Shown here in pieces: positions 1 to 8,797 of a stretch of 64,000 bases of DNA. The notes beneath the pieces are model-generated. The model did not search any database and was not told the DNA's origin. It saw only the letters and a list, made by a program, of their open reading frames with translations. A program made the translations under genes and the position numbers. Position 1 is the stretch's first letter. Every line of letters begins with the position of its first letter. Source of the stretch: UBA1783 sp964449115 (GTDB lineage: Bacteria; Bacillota_I; Bacilli_A; Erysipelotrichales; Erysipelotrichaceae); NCBI GenBank assembly GCA_964449115.1, contig CAYUXW010000003.1:1-64000 (forward strand), in the 5' to 3' direction.

Positions 1-295
1 CATCAATAGTTTCTACTTCAACAATTTCTGCATCAATTTTTCTAATCATATCAGAAAGATATTTTCCATCCAATAAGATATCTCCTTCTTCATAGATAGT
101 TAAATTTGAGTCACTATCACTAAAAATAGAAGTTTGAATTGAAATATCACCATCTGAAGCTGTCATCTGAATATGACTATCTCTTACAGATAATTTAATA
201 TTATGCAGCACAGGTAAAGGTGAATTCAAAGAAACTGCTCTAGAAACAATGTTGATATTGTCCAAGAATGATTTTTTGTTGATTTTGAAGTACAT
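1..295 (-). CDS. dnaN: DNA polymerase III sliding clamp (beta subunit), N-terminal part
   Basis: The reverse strand encodes a protein beginning MYFKINKKSFLDNINIVSRA, which reads as the first domain of the DnaN processivity clamp that tethers DNA polymerase III to DNA. About 98 codons are present and the gene runs off the left edge. The ATG at 295 has a clear AGGAGG site a few bases upstream. It lies downstream of dnaA on the same strand with a 140-base gap, the usual dnaA-dnaN order. Identification rests on the N-terminal sequence and the position next to dnaA. Confidence 0.93.
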   Translation of the reverse strand, partial: MYFKINKKSFLDNINIVSRAVSLNSPLPVLHNIKLSVRDSHIQMTASDGDISIQTSIFSDSDSNLTIYEEGDILLDGKYLSDMIRKIDAEIVEVETID

Positions 296-339
296 AGTAT
301 CCTCCTTATAGTAATTAAGATAAATATTATTAATACTTA

Positions 340-357
340 TGTGGAAAAGTGGATAAA
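340..357. promoter_or_regulatory. DnaA-box-like pair between dnaA and dnaN
   Basis: Two adjacent 9-mers, TGTGGAAAA (340-348) and AGTGGATAA (349-357), each differ by one base from the reverse-strand DnaA box TGTGGATAA. They lie in the short dnaA-dnaN gap. A secondary cluster here would be similar to the bipartite origin of Bacillus subtilis. Function is inferred from sequence only. Confidence 0.5.
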
Positions 358-435
358 TTCAGAAAACCCTTTTTCTCTAAGTACATTTTAACATTTTTAA
401 ATGTTAATTTGAATAGAATAAAATGTTAATAAGAA

Positions 436-1785
436 TCAGGTAAACATTTTTTCAATATCGTTAATAATTTTTCTGTATAATTCATTTTCTTTTAAAAGTC
501 TTTCTATTTTTTCAAAAGCTGAAATTACAGTCGTATGATCTCTTCCACCAAAATCATTACCTATTTTTTCATAAGAATAATCCAAATGGATTCGACATAA
601 GTACATAGCAACATGTCTAGCTGTAGTTATATTTTTCGTTCTACTTTTTGAAACAATCTGTTTTTCAGTTAAACTGTAGTAATCAGCAACAGCTTTAATG
701 ATAAGTTTAGAAGAAAGCTCTTTATTACCATATGATACAAATTCTAGTTTATCTTTAAATGCTTCTAAGGCTAAAGGTAAATCAATTTTTTGACCTTTAG
801 AAAAATTAATAGAATAGAACAACAATCTATTTAAAGCTCCTTCTAGACTTCTAACATCGGTAGAGAAATTTTTAGCAATAAAGGAAATTACATCACAATC
901 AATAGAATTATTATTTAAATTATGGTTTTTTATTTTCAATTCTAAGATTTTTACTGCTGTTTCAAACTCTAAAGAAGATATCGTTACTGATAAACCTTGA
1001 GAAAAGCGTGTTTTTAGACGATCTTCGATGTCTTTTATTTGAATTGGGGGTCTATCAGAAGTCAAAACAACCTGTTTTCTATTATTGAAGAGTTCATTGT
1101 AGATGGTAAAGAAGATTTCGTTTGATTTTTGTTTACCAGATAAGAATTGAATATCATCTACCAAAAGGATATCGACAGAATTTAATTGACTCTTGTATTC
1201 TTCAATAGTATTATCGCGCAAAGATTTGCCCACTTCTTTTACAAAATCTAAACTTGTGATATATAAAATTTTCTTATCATAATCATGTTCTTTAATATAA
1301 TTACCAATAGCATGTAACAAATGAGTTTTTCCTAAACCAGAATCACCATAAATTACCAGTGGATTTAAAAATTTTTCTCCTGGCTTCATTGCACAGGCTA
1401 AAGCGGCCATTTTTGCTTCTTTATTACTAGGGCCTTCAATAAAATTTTCAAATGAAAAATCAGACAATAGGTTATCAGATAAATCCTTGGCAATAGTATC
1501 TATAATATAATTTCTCTGATAATTATCAGTAGTTTCAATAATGCAAGAAACATTTTGATTCAAAAGATCTAGAAAACTATCGTTAATCTCAGTAATGACA
1601 TCTGATAAAAGGGATTTATTAAAACCATAAGGAGTGACAATAATAGCTTCTTTTTCATCTAGTTGAACTAATTCCGTTTCATCAAAAAAATCAATATAGG
1701 TTGATTTATTATTTTCACACAATTTTTCATAAATCTTATCTTTTAATTGTTTATAGACAATATTTAAACTATACATCCTTATCAC
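436..1785 (-). CDS. dnaA: Chromosomal replication initiator DnaA
   Basis: AAA+ initiator that binds DnaA boxes and melts the origin. The 449-residue length is typical. Domain III has Walker A GDSGLGKT and Walker B ILLVDD with IQFLSGK following. Domain IV carries the DNA-binding signature around YEKIGNDFGGRDHTTVISA. The start is uncertain: a GTG at 1785 opens the frame and an ATG lies three codons later at 1776, and neither has a strong Shine-Dalgarno at normal spacing. The origin lies immediately upstream, and dnaN follows on the same strand. Confidence 0.97.
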   Translation of the reverse strand: MIRMYSLNIVYKQLKDKIYEKLCENNKSTYIDFFDETELVQLDEKEAIIVTPYGFNKSLLSDVITEINDSFLDLLNQNVSCIIETTDNYQRNYIIDTIAKDLSDNLLSDFSFENFIEGPSNKEAKMAALACAMKPGEKFLNPLVIYGDSGLGKTHLLHAIGNYIKEHDYDKKILYITSLDFVKEVGKSLRDNTIEEYKSQLNSVDILLVDDIQFLSGKQKSNEIFFTIYNELFNNRKQVVLTSDRPPIQIKDIEDRLKTRFSQGLSVTISSLEFETAVKILELKIKNHNLNNNSIDCDVISFIAKNFSTDVRSLEGALNRLLFYSINFSKGQKIDLPLALEAFKDKLEFVSYGNKELSSKLIIKAVADYYSLTEKQIVSKSRTKNITTARHVAMYLCRIHLDYSYEKIGNDFGGRDHTTVISAFEKIERLLKENELYRKIINDIEKMFT

Positions 1786-1819
1786 TCTTTCACTTTAAGT
1801 ACTACTATATTAACCCCTT

Positions 1820-2121
1820 AGTGGATAAAAATCTATTAATATTTTTAGCCTAAAAAGTTATCCACAGTAAAATGAATGTAAAAAACGTGTATAAACAAAG
1901 TGGTTTTTGAGTTATCCACAATAATCCACGACTTTTATATGTGGATAAGTAGTGGATAAAAACTATAAACAGTGGAAAAAGTGGAAAACTTGTAGTAAAA
2001 TAAATATCCCACAGAAGTTATCCACAATTTAAAAGTAAAAAACCCATTAGATTAAAGGAAATATTTAGATAGTAACAGTTTTCCACAGATGTGGATAACC
2101 TGTTTATTAACATGTGGATGT
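1820..2121. other. oriC: Chromosomal replication origin (oriC), DnaA-box cluster
   Basis: Perfect boxes TTATCCACA occur at 1858-1866, 1912-1920 and 2018-2026, and the complement TGTGGATAA at 1940-1948 and 2090-2098. One-mismatch boxes lie at 1820-1828, 1951-1959 and 2079-2087, and a weaker one at 2113-2121. The stretch is very AT-rich, has no open frame, and sits between leftward dnaA and rightward genes, so transcription diverges from it as expected for an origin. The position of the unwinding element was not resolved. Confidence 0.92.
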
Positions 2122-2126
2122 ATGTA

Positions 2127-2153
2127 TTGATAAAAAAGTAATTATGTTATAAT
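2127..2153 (+). promoter_or_regulatory. Extended -10 promoter for the 2177 operon
   Basis: TATAAT at 2148-2153 is preceded by TGT, an extended -10 arrangement. A weak -35 (TTGATA, 2127-2132) is spaced only 15 bases away. It is followed by AGGAG at 2164-2168 and the ATG at 2177. The promoter abuts the last DnaA boxes, so initiator binding could affect it. Confidence 0.55.
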
Positions 2154-2176
2154 AAAAATGGATAGGAGTTTTCATT

Positions 2177-3961
2177 ATGCCTAAAAAGTTATTGATAGTT
2201 ATATTGATTATTACAGTGCTTATTAACGGTAAGATTTTTAATCATGTCTTGGCAGAAGAAAACCCACCAGCACAAGAAGAAAATATTTATTTAGAAGTAA
2301 TGCAGGATGACGTTCGAGTTAGAACAGGCCCTTCAACCAGTTATGATATTCTTCAAATCAATGGAGAAAATCAGTATTATCTTGAAGATGTTTTATACAA
2401 GGTAATAGGAAAAGAAACAAATGATAAAAATGAGCTATGGTATAACGTTATTAACATTATTAATGGTGTGGAATACTACACCTGGATTAGATATGATTTT
2501 GTTCTGTTACATTACTATGAATTAGATGATGATTTTGAAGCACATTTGGAAAATGAAGGCTTCCCAGAAGAATATCGAGAATATCTGAGATTCTTACATA
2601 CTTTATATCCAAACTGGGTTTTTAAAGCATTCCATACAAATATTGTTTTTCAGGATATTTTAAATGCTCAAAGTGTTTTGGGCAAAAGTTTAATAAGTGG
2701 CAGCAATCTGGCTTTAAGAAGTACTCAGCCAGGCGCTTATGATCCAACCACAGGTCAATTTATTGCTTTGGATGGCTATAGCTGGTTTCAAGCTAATCCG
2801 GCAACCATTGCCTATTATATGGACCCAAGAAATTTTTTAAATGAGCAGGATATTTTTCAATTTGTAAAATTGTCATTTAACGAAAATGAAAAACCTGAAT
2901 GTATTCAGCAGATATTGGATGGAACATTTATGGCTGGAGAAGTCCAGATAGATGCAAATACCAAAAAGAGTTATGCCACTATTTTCTATGAAGCGGGTCA
3001 GCAGGCTCAGGTATCACCAATCTATCTAGCTGTTAAAGCTAGAAATGAGCAGGGAGTAACCGGCTCAGCAGCTGTAGATGGAAGAACATTTGAATATAAT
3101 GGTGTAGTCTATTCAGGAATTTATAATTTCTTTAATATTCATGCCTATTCAGGAGTAGATAACTGGAAGTATGGTCTAGTGTATGCTGCGACACCGGGAA
3201 ACTATGGCAGACCTTGGAACAGTATTGAAAAGTCTATCAAAGGTGGAGCTTTGTGGATTGCTGATGGCTATATAAATGATGGTCAGGATACTTTGTACTA
3301 TCAAAAATTCAACTGTGTCACTGGAGCATATTGGCATCAGTATGCTACTAATGTCAGAGCTGCTTATTCAGAAGGAAGGATGATGTTTTCCAACTATCTG
3401 TTGGCTAATATATTAAATCAGGAATTAACATTCAGTATTCCAATATATTTGGAAATGCCAGAAAAGACTGCTTTACCAACTGAAGTTGTCTATCCAGAAG
3501 TAGAAGAAGAAATTCCTAATGAGGAACATTACACAGGTGATTTAATTTTAGATTTGGACTTACAGAATGATTCAGGCTATCTTACAGGCTTTGATATCGG
3601 GATCAGCTATCAACAGTTATTAGATAGAATAGAGTTAATGAATACTGGTGTAAATATCAGAATTGAAAGAAACGGTGAAGAAAAAGCTAAAGATTTACCA
3701 ATTTCAACTGGAGATACCTTAATTATCGTTGATGAAGAAGGGGAAAGTACCTACACAATTATTATTAAAGGTGATATTGATGGAGACGGAATAATAGGAA
3801 CGCTAGATTATTTGATCTATCGAAAAGCACTTTTAAATGTATATGAAATGAATAATCTTGAGAAAAAAGCAGCTGAAATCAACGGGGAGAAAGATATATC
3901 TACCCTTGGCTATCTACATTTAAGAAAATATTTGCTGGAAATAGGAAATATTGAACAATAA
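2177..3961 (+). CDS. Secreted SH3-domain glucosaminidase with C-terminal dockerin
   Basis: Likely cell-wall hydrolase (endo-beta-N-acetylglucosaminidase type). Residues 1-26 form a signal peptide ending near VLAEE. An SH3b-like domain (about 38-112, with VRVRTGPSTSYDIL) is followed by a LytG/FlgJ-type glucosaminidase region (about 125-400, with AVKARNEQGVTGSAAVDG). The C-terminus (about 532-590) resembles a type I dockerin: the first loop DIDGDGIIGTLD keeps the calcium-ligand pattern, while the second loop (INGEKDISTLG) is degenerate. The next gene, 11 bases away, encodes a cohesin-like membrane protein, so the enzyme is probably docked on the cell surface. The domain calls are by eye; the dockerin is the least usual element. 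Confidence 0.82.
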   Translation: MPKKLLIVILIITVLINGKIFNHVLAEENPPAQEENIYLEVMQDDVRVRTGPSTSYDILQINGENQYYLEDVLYKVIGKETNDKNELWYNVINIINGVEYYTWIRYDFVLLHYYELDDDFEAHLENEGFPEEYREYLRFLHTLYPNWVFKAFHTNIVFQDILNAQSVLGKSLISGSNLALRSTQPGAYDPTTGQFIALDGYSWFQANPATIAYYMDPRNFLNEQDIFQFVKLSFNENEKPECIQQILDGTFMAGEVQIDANTKKSYATIFYEAGQQAQVSPIYLAVKARNEQGVTGSAAVDGRTFEYNGVVYSGIYNFFNIHAYSGVDNWKYGLVYAATPGNYGRPWNSIEKSIKGGALWIADGYINDGQDTLYYQKFNCVTGAYWHQYATNVRAAYSEGRMMFSNYLLANILNQELTFSIPIYLEMPEKTALPTEVVYPEVEEEIPNEEHYTGDLILDLDLQNDSGYLTGFDIGISYQQLLDRIELMNTGVNIRIERNGEEKAKDLPISTGDTLIIVDEEGESTYTIIIKGDIDGDGIIGTLDYLIYRKALLNVYEMNNLEKKAAEINGEKDISTLGYLHLRKYLLEIGNIEQ

Positions 3962-3972
3962 AGGAAAAAAAT

Positions 3973-5295
3973 ATGAAAAGAAAAATATTTGTATTAATAA
4001 CAATACTTACGATAATTATTTCAACAATCAAACCAATTAAGGCAACTACAGGAACTGTAAGTGCCTATTTATCCAGTGACTCAGTAATACTGTCAAATAG
4101 AGTTACTTTAACAATAAAATTATCGTGCGATGCAGGCGTTGGTGGAGGAAAAATTATTTTTTCTTATGATAAGCAATATTTAGATTATGTTTCAGCCAAT
4201 TTAAATGGACGTGGGCATATTGAAGGAAATCTGATAGTCGTTGAACCTAGTTCAGATAAAACTGTTACTTTTACTATTACTTTTTCAACTAAAAAAATAG
4301 GTTCTACAAATGTACAGGTAAATACTTCACAGTTTGCCAGCTACGATCCTCCACAATATGTAGGTGGATATAACGAGAATATTGTAAAGACATTACAAAT
4401 TAAAGCTCAGACAACAAACAATACCACAACTACGACCCCTTTATCTTCTGATGCTTCACTAGCTTCATTACAGATAGAGAATATTGATTTTGAACAGCCA
4501 TTCTCTTCAGATGTTTATGAATATACTGCTTATGCTCCAATAAATACTGAAACAATAAAAGTTTTAGCCAAGGCAAGCAGTTCAAAAGCAACAATCAATA
4601 AGATAAATGAAAACGTTACGGAAGGCTGGAATGAAATTTCAGTAGTTTGTGTTGCTCAGGACAAGACAACTAAAACATATAAAATCAAACTATATGTTGA
4701 AGAAAAACCTAAAATAGTTTATGAAGATAAAAATTTGGGAGTAGTTGTTAATTTAGATAAAGTGAATAATCCTGAGGGCTTTGAAAGAAAAGAAATTGTG
4801 GTAAAGGAAAACAGTATCACCATTTTTAACAAGGTAAATCTTAATTTAATTTATCTGGCTGATAGTGAAAACAATAAAGATTTCTATCTTTATGATATAG
4901 AAAACGATGTAGTGGGAAATAAATTTGAACCATTGGAAATTGATGGCAAACAGTATTTGATAAATGAGATAGATTATACCAAATATAAAGATTTAGAAAA
5001 ATATTATAAACCTATAAAAGTTAATATCGATGGTAAGCAATTTGATGGCTGGATGTCTTTAGCTGAGAACATGCATAATTATCGTCTGGTATATTTAAAA
5101 GACCTAGATGGTAATGATGCTTTATATAGTTATGAAATGAGTGAAAAGACTTTACAAAAATTTACTTTACCTCTGTATCCTGAAGTGGAAGAAAAAATGG
5201 ATATTAAGGAAATGCTGAATCTGACTTTAGGTATAGCAGGAACAGTCAGTTTAATGGTGGCAATAGCAATAACTTTAAAAAGAAAAGAAAGTTAG
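3973..5295 (+). CDS. Membrane-anchored cohesin-like protein
   Basis: A 440-residue surface protein. It has an N-terminal signal peptide ending near residue 25 and a cohesin-like beta-sandwich (about 26-145, opening GTVSAYLSSDSVILSNRVTL and containing VGGGKIIFSYD). A cadherin-like/PF12733-type domain follows (about 160-243, with DASLASLQIENIDFEQPFSS and the YEYTAYAP strand). A long variable region leads to a single C-terminal membrane helix (about 412-432) and a short basic tail. It lies between the dockerin glucosaminidase and an HtrA protease in one operon. Cohesin domains bind dockerins, so it is probably the receptor for the upstream enzyme; the pairing is inferred from adjacency. Confidence 0.75.
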   Translation: MKRKIFVLITILTIIISTIKPIKATTGTVSAYLSSDSVILSNRVTLTIKLSCDAGVGGGKIIFSYDKQYLDYVSANLNGRGHIEGNLIVVEPSSDKTVTFTITFSTKKIGSTNVQVNTSQFASYDPPQYVGGYNENIVKTLQIKAQTTNNTTTTTPLSSDASLASLQIENIDFEQPFSSDVYEYTAYAPINTETIKVLAKASSSKATINKINENVTEGWNEISVVCVAQDKTTKTYKIKLYVEEKPKIVYEDKNLGVVVNLDKVNNPEGFERKEIVVKENSITIFNKVNLNLIYLADSENNKDFYLYDIENDVVGNKFEPLEIDGKQYLINEIDYTKYKDLEKYYKPIKVNIDGKQFDGWMSLAENMHNYRLVYLKDLDGNDALYSYEMSEKTLQKFTLPLYPEVEEKMDIKEMLNLTLGIAGTVSLMVAIAITLKRKES

Positions 5296-5305
5296 GTGAT
5301 AATCT

Positions 5306-6547
5306 ATGAGTGAATCATATGAAAATCAAGAAGAAAGAACAGAAGAACAGTCAAATTTTGAAAATGAATATATAATGCTTGATAATGATGGAAGAACAGG
5401 AACTATTTTTGAAACTATAGATAGAATAAAAAGTAAAAATCAGAAAAAAGAAAAAACCAGTTTTCCTAAGGGAATAATTTTAGTAATGCTGGTTTTGACT
5501 TTGTTGGTGTCAACAATCAGCAGTTATGTGACAGCTAAACTGGTTTTAAGAAATGTGGAAAATAAAACGATTGTCATTGAGCAGCCTAATCAGAATACAG
5601 GTAGCCCACAGGTCGTCGTTTCGGGTAAGACTGATATCAGTGAGGTAGTAAGTAATATTAAAGATTGCATTGTGGAAGTGTATACAGAATCAACTAAATA
5701 TAGCTCATTTTATGGCGAATATATAACTGAAGGAGCTGGTTCAGGAGTAATATATTCAAGCGATGGATATATTATTACCAATAACCATGTGGTAGAAAAC
5801 GCCACCATTATTACAGTTATATTAACTTCTGGTGAAAAATATGATGCCAAAATAATTGCGACCGATTTAGTTAGCGATATTGCAGTATTGAAGATTGAAG
5901 CAGAAGGACTAAAAGCAGCTACCATTGGAGATTCAGATCAAATCAAAGTGGGTCAGATCTGTATTGCGATAGGAAATCCACTGGGAACATTGGGTGGGAC
6001 GGTTACAGATGGAATTATCAGCGCTTTAAGTAGGGAAATTACCATTGAAGGGCAAAAAATGAAACTACTGCAAACCAACACAGCAATCAGTCCAGGAAAT
6101 TCTGGAGGAGGCCTGTTTGATGTTGCTGGCAATTTAATTGGTATTGTCAACGCTAAAAGTGCAGGTGAATATATTGAAGGGATTGGATTTGCAATTCCAG
6201 TAAATTATGCTATTGATGTAACAAAACAGCTAATTACACAAGGATATGTTGAAGGAAGACCGCAGTTAGGAATTAGAGGAGCTTCGATTGAAACAATGCA
6301 GCAAGCCTGGAATTATAGCGTTACAACGTTTGGTGTTTATGTTATGGAAGTAATTACTGAGTCCGCAAAAAAATCAGGAATAAAGGTTGGAGATGTAATT
6401 GTAAAATTTGCTGGAGAAGAGATTAAATCAATTACCGATTTAAGAACAGTATTATGTAACTATTCTGCTGGTGATACAGTAGAAATTGAGGTAGTTAGAG
6501 GGCAAAACACCTTAACCTTGATACTTACGTTAGAACAAAAGAAGTAA
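5306..6547 (+). CDS. HtrA/DegP-type membrane serine protease with PDZ domain
   Basis: A surface quality-control protease. A cytoplasmic acidic N-terminus precedes one membrane helix (about 52-76). The trypsin-like domain contains His161 in TNNHVV, Asp191 in SDIAVLK and Ser266 in GNSGGG, and a PDZ domain follows (about 320-410, with GVYVMEVI and IKVGDVIV). The nucleophile motif reads GNSGGGL where most HtrA proteins have GNSGGPL. The ATG at 5306 follows GGTGA and is 10 bases from the preceding stop, so it is the third gene of the cell-surface operon. It may process or police the cohesin/glucosaminidase pair; that role is inference. Confidence 0.93.
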   Translation: MSESYENQEERTEEQSNFENEYIMLDNDGRTGTIFETIDRIKSKNQKKEKTSFPKGIILVMLVLTLLVSTISSYVTAKLVLRNVENKTIVIEQPNQNTGSPQVVVSGKTDISEVVSNIKDCIVEVYTESTKYSSFYGEYITEGAGSGVIYSSDGYIITNNHVVENATIITVILTSGEKYDAKIIATDLVSDIAVLKIEAEGLKAATIGDSDQIKVGQICIAIGNPLGTLGGTVTDGIISALSREITIEGQKMKLLQTNTAISPGNSGGGLFDVAGNLIGIVNAKSAGEYIEGIGFAIPVNYAIDVTKQLITQGYVEGRPQLGIRGASIETMQQAWNYSVTTFGVYVMEVITESAKKSGIKVGDVIVKFAGEEIKSITDLRTVLCNYSAGDTVEIEVVRGQNTLTLILTLEQKK

Positions 6548-6571
6548 ATAATATAAGTTAAATATAAACAA

Positions 6572-6602
6572 TAAAAAAAGAAGCACCAGTGCTTCCTTTT
6601 TT
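6572..6602 (+). terminator. Rho-independent terminator after htrA-like gene
   Basis: The hairpin GAAGCA-CCAG-TGCTTC is flanked by an A-run upstream and CTTTTTT downstream. It ends the 2177-6547 operon. Confidence 0.85.
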
Positions 6603-6685
6603 CAAGTCTTCATTAAAAATTAAAGTTATTTTATATTATTTAACCAGTTAATCAGTACAAATCTATATTTCGTCTGATAAGAAAA

Positions 6686-7399
6686 TTAAGCCTTAGTATA
6701 AATATATTTGCTTGTAAGAATATATTGAGTATTTAGATAAATAACATCTTCGTTTTGATTTAAAACAGTTTGTTCTATTTTAAGTAAAGGAGTGCCTAAA
6801 GGGCATTTAAGATATTCCGAACTCTCTTTATTAGAATAGGAGATAGTAAAATTATCGACAAATTTGGTAGGTATATTATCGGTGTTATTTTCAATAAGGG
6901 TTGTTAATGAAGCATCAGATAAATCCTGTGACAATAAAAATTTAAATTTATCTGGAAGATAATCGATTTCCACAATGCATGGTGTATCATCAACTTTTCT
7001 AATACGAGTTAATCTTATCAATTTGCCACTTTTGCAGTTTAATTTATTTAAAAATTCTTCGTTTTCTTTCGTTAATGTGGCTTCAATAATTTCAGTAGTA
7101 GGTTTAGCATTGTTTTTTAAGCAGTTTGCTGTAAAGCTATTATCAAAATGTAATTTAGATTTAAAAACTTTTTCTTTAACAAATGAACCCTTTCCCTGCT
7201 TCTTAATTATATATCCTTCATCTACCAAGCGCTGAATGGCGTTTCTAACTGTAACCCGAGACACAGAAAACATTTCAGCCAGCTGATGTTCCGTAGGAAT
7301 TTTATCTCCTGGTTTATATCTGCCTTCATCAATGGATTTTAACAGTTTATTATAGAGCTGTTCTTGTAATGTTATTGGACTTAATTGATTTAATATCAT
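6686..7399 (-). CDS. GntR/HutC-family regulator with UTRA domain
   Basis: A 237-residue transcription factor. The N-terminal winged helix (about 1-75) has the family pattern IPTEHQLAEMFSVSRVTVR, and the C-terminal UTRA fold (about 90-235) normally binds a sugar phosphate or similar effector. It is divergent from a BtpA-like gene and PTS genes, with a 170-base gap holding a palindromic operator, so it most likely represses that operon and perhaps itself. The effector is unknown; a PTS phosphosugar is the obvious guess. Confidence 0.9.
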   Translation of the reverse strand: MILNQLSPITLQEQLYNKLLKSIDEGRYKPGDKIPTEHQLAEMFSVSRVTVRNAIQRLVDEGYIIKKQGKGSFVKEKVFKSKLHFDNSFTANCLKNNAKPTTEIIEATLTKENEEFLNKLNCKSGKLIRLTRIRKVDDTPCIVEIDYLPDKFKFLLSQDLSDASLTTLIENNTDNIPTKFVDNFTISYSNKESSEYLKCPLGTPLLKIEQTVLNQNEDVIYLNTQYILTSKYIYTKA

Positions 7400-7443
7400 G
7401 AAAGTATTATATCACATAAATTATTAAGTATTAAAGGATGATA

Positions 7444-7489
7444 TTGACAGATCTTTAAAAGATGTATTAAAATGTATTAAATTAATACA
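7444..7489 (+). promoter_or_regulatory. Promoter and palindromic operator of the BtpA/PTS operon
   Basis: TTGACA (7444-7449) is 18 bases from TAAAAT (7468-7473). Directly over the expected transcription start lies a perfect 17-base palindrome, TGTATTAAATTAATACA (7473-7489). A half copy (TGTATTAAAA) starts at 7463 and a diverged half (TAGATACAA) at 7492. This is good geometry for repression by the divergent GntR protein. Confidence 0.7.
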
Positions 7490-7569
7490 ATTAGATACAA
7501 CTAATTGAGGAATCTAAGATTATAACAGCATAAAGCTGAGAATAATAGAAAGGAGGTAAAGGCCACGAA

Positions 7570-8316
7570 ATGAAGAAAAGGGATTTTTTAGCTGTGTTTA
7601 AGAATATAAAACCTATAATTGGTATGCTTCATTTAAAAGGCGATGATTCAGAGGAAGTTTTTGAAAGATTCAAAAAGGAATTGGATATTTATATCAATAG
7701 CGGTATCGATGGAGTGATGGTTGAAAATTATTATGGGAATTATGATGATTTGAAAAGAGCGCTTGAGTATATAAAATCAAATAATATTAATATTCCTTAT
7801 GGTGTCAACTGTCTAAACATTGACTATATGGGATTTTATTTAGCAAGAAAATTCGATTGTGACTACATCCAACTTGATTCGGTTGTTGGACATGTCAAAC
7901 CGAGAGATGAGTTCACCTTGAAAGCATTTTTTGATTTGATGAAGGAAGAATATAAAGGATATGTACTGGGCGGAGTTAGATTTAAATACCAACCAGTTCT
8001 CTCTGAAAAATCATTAAAGGAAGACCTTGAAATCGCTAAAACTCGCTGTGATGCTGTCTGTGTTACTCAAGACCGGACCGGAGAAGAAACATCTTTAGAA
8101 AGAATAATTGAATTTAAAAAAGAATTACAAGATTTTCCACTTATTGTTGCTGCTGGAGTAACTAATGATAATGCTAAAAAACAGCTTGAATATGCAGATG
8201 GAGCAATTATTGGAAGTTATTTTAAAGATAATTTCGAAGATAATGGAGAATTATGTCTTGAACATATTGAAGAATTGCTGAAAACAGTCAGAGAAATTCG
8301 TGGTGAAACAAAATGA
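7570..8316 (+). CDS. BtpA/SgcQ-family TIM-barrel protein
   Basis: A 248-residue protein with the BtpA/SgcQ opening KPIIGMLHLKG and the later barrel strands DGVMVENYYG and ADGAIIGSYFK. E. coli SgcQ is likewise encoded beside PTS genes, and the enzymatic reaction of this family is not firmly established. AGGAGG at 7551-7556 is a little far (13 bases) from the ATG. The stop overlaps the next start (ATGA), so it is translationally coupled to the PTS genes. It probably acts on the sugar phosphate delivered by the PTS. Confidence 0.8.
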   Translation: MKKRDFLAVFKNIKPIIGMLHLKGDDSEEVFERFKKELDIYINSGIDGVMVENYYGNYDDLKRALEYIKSNNINIPYGVNCLNIDYMGFYLARKFDCDYIQLDSVVGHVKPRDEFTLKAFFDLMKEEYKGYVLGGVRFKYQPVLSEKSLKEDLEIAKTRCDAVCVTQDRTGEETSLERIIEFKKELQDFPLIVAAGVTNDNAKKQLEYADGAIIGSYFKDNFEDNGELCLEHIEELLKTVREIRGETK

Positions 8317-8783
8317 TAGTTCTTACGCGTATTGACCACAGGCTGTTACATGGACAGGTTGCGTTTCTATGGGTTAGAAATGTTGGGGCAGATTGCATAT
8401 TAATTGCAAATGACAGTCTTGCTACGGATAGTTTACGTATGAGTGCAGTCAGAATAGCTAAACCATCGGGTGTAAAATTAGTTATGAAGAGTGTTGATGA
8501 TTCCATAAAATCAATCAATGCTGGCGAAACTGATAAGTATAAACTTCTGATAATTGTAGAGAGTGTTGACGACGCTTATAAGCTGGCGTTAAATTGCCCT
8601 GTGATTAAAAGTATCAATATTGGTGGAATGAAAAATGCAGATGATAGAAAACAAATTTCAAAAGCAGCATTTGTTTCAGAAAGTGATATTGAAAAATTAA
8701 AGGAAATGAACGAAAAAGGAATCGAGCTGGAGGTCAGAATGGTTCCTAACGATCAAAGAGTAGATGTCATGACATTAATTTAG
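8313..8783 (+). CDS. PTS mannose-family IIB component
   Basis: A 156-residue cytoplasmic phosphotransfer protein of the mannose/fructose/sorbose family. The N-terminus has RIDHRLLHGQVAFLW, in which His13 is the expected phosphohistidine. It overlaps the BtpA-like gene by four bases and is followed by IIC and IID. No IIA domain is fused or encoded nearby, so phosphate must come from a IIA encoded elsewhere. Confidence 0.95.
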   Translation: MIVLTRIDHRLLHGQVAFLWVRNVGADCILIANDSLATDSLRMSAVRIAKPSGVKLVMKSVDDSIKSINAGETDKYKLLIIVESVDDAYKLALNCPVIKSINIGGMKNADDRKQISKAAFVSESDIEKLKEMNEKGIELEVRMVPNDQRVDVMTLI

Positions 8784-8797
8784 GGGAGGAAAGAAAT

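Noticed and set aside
1820..2121. Spaced short repeats resembling a CRISPR array
   Set aside because: The repeats are nine-base DnaA boxes in both orientations with irregular spacing, as expected for an origin.
5710..6150. Reverse-strand frames inside the HtrA-like gene
   Set aside because: They are antisense shadows of conserved protease sequence.
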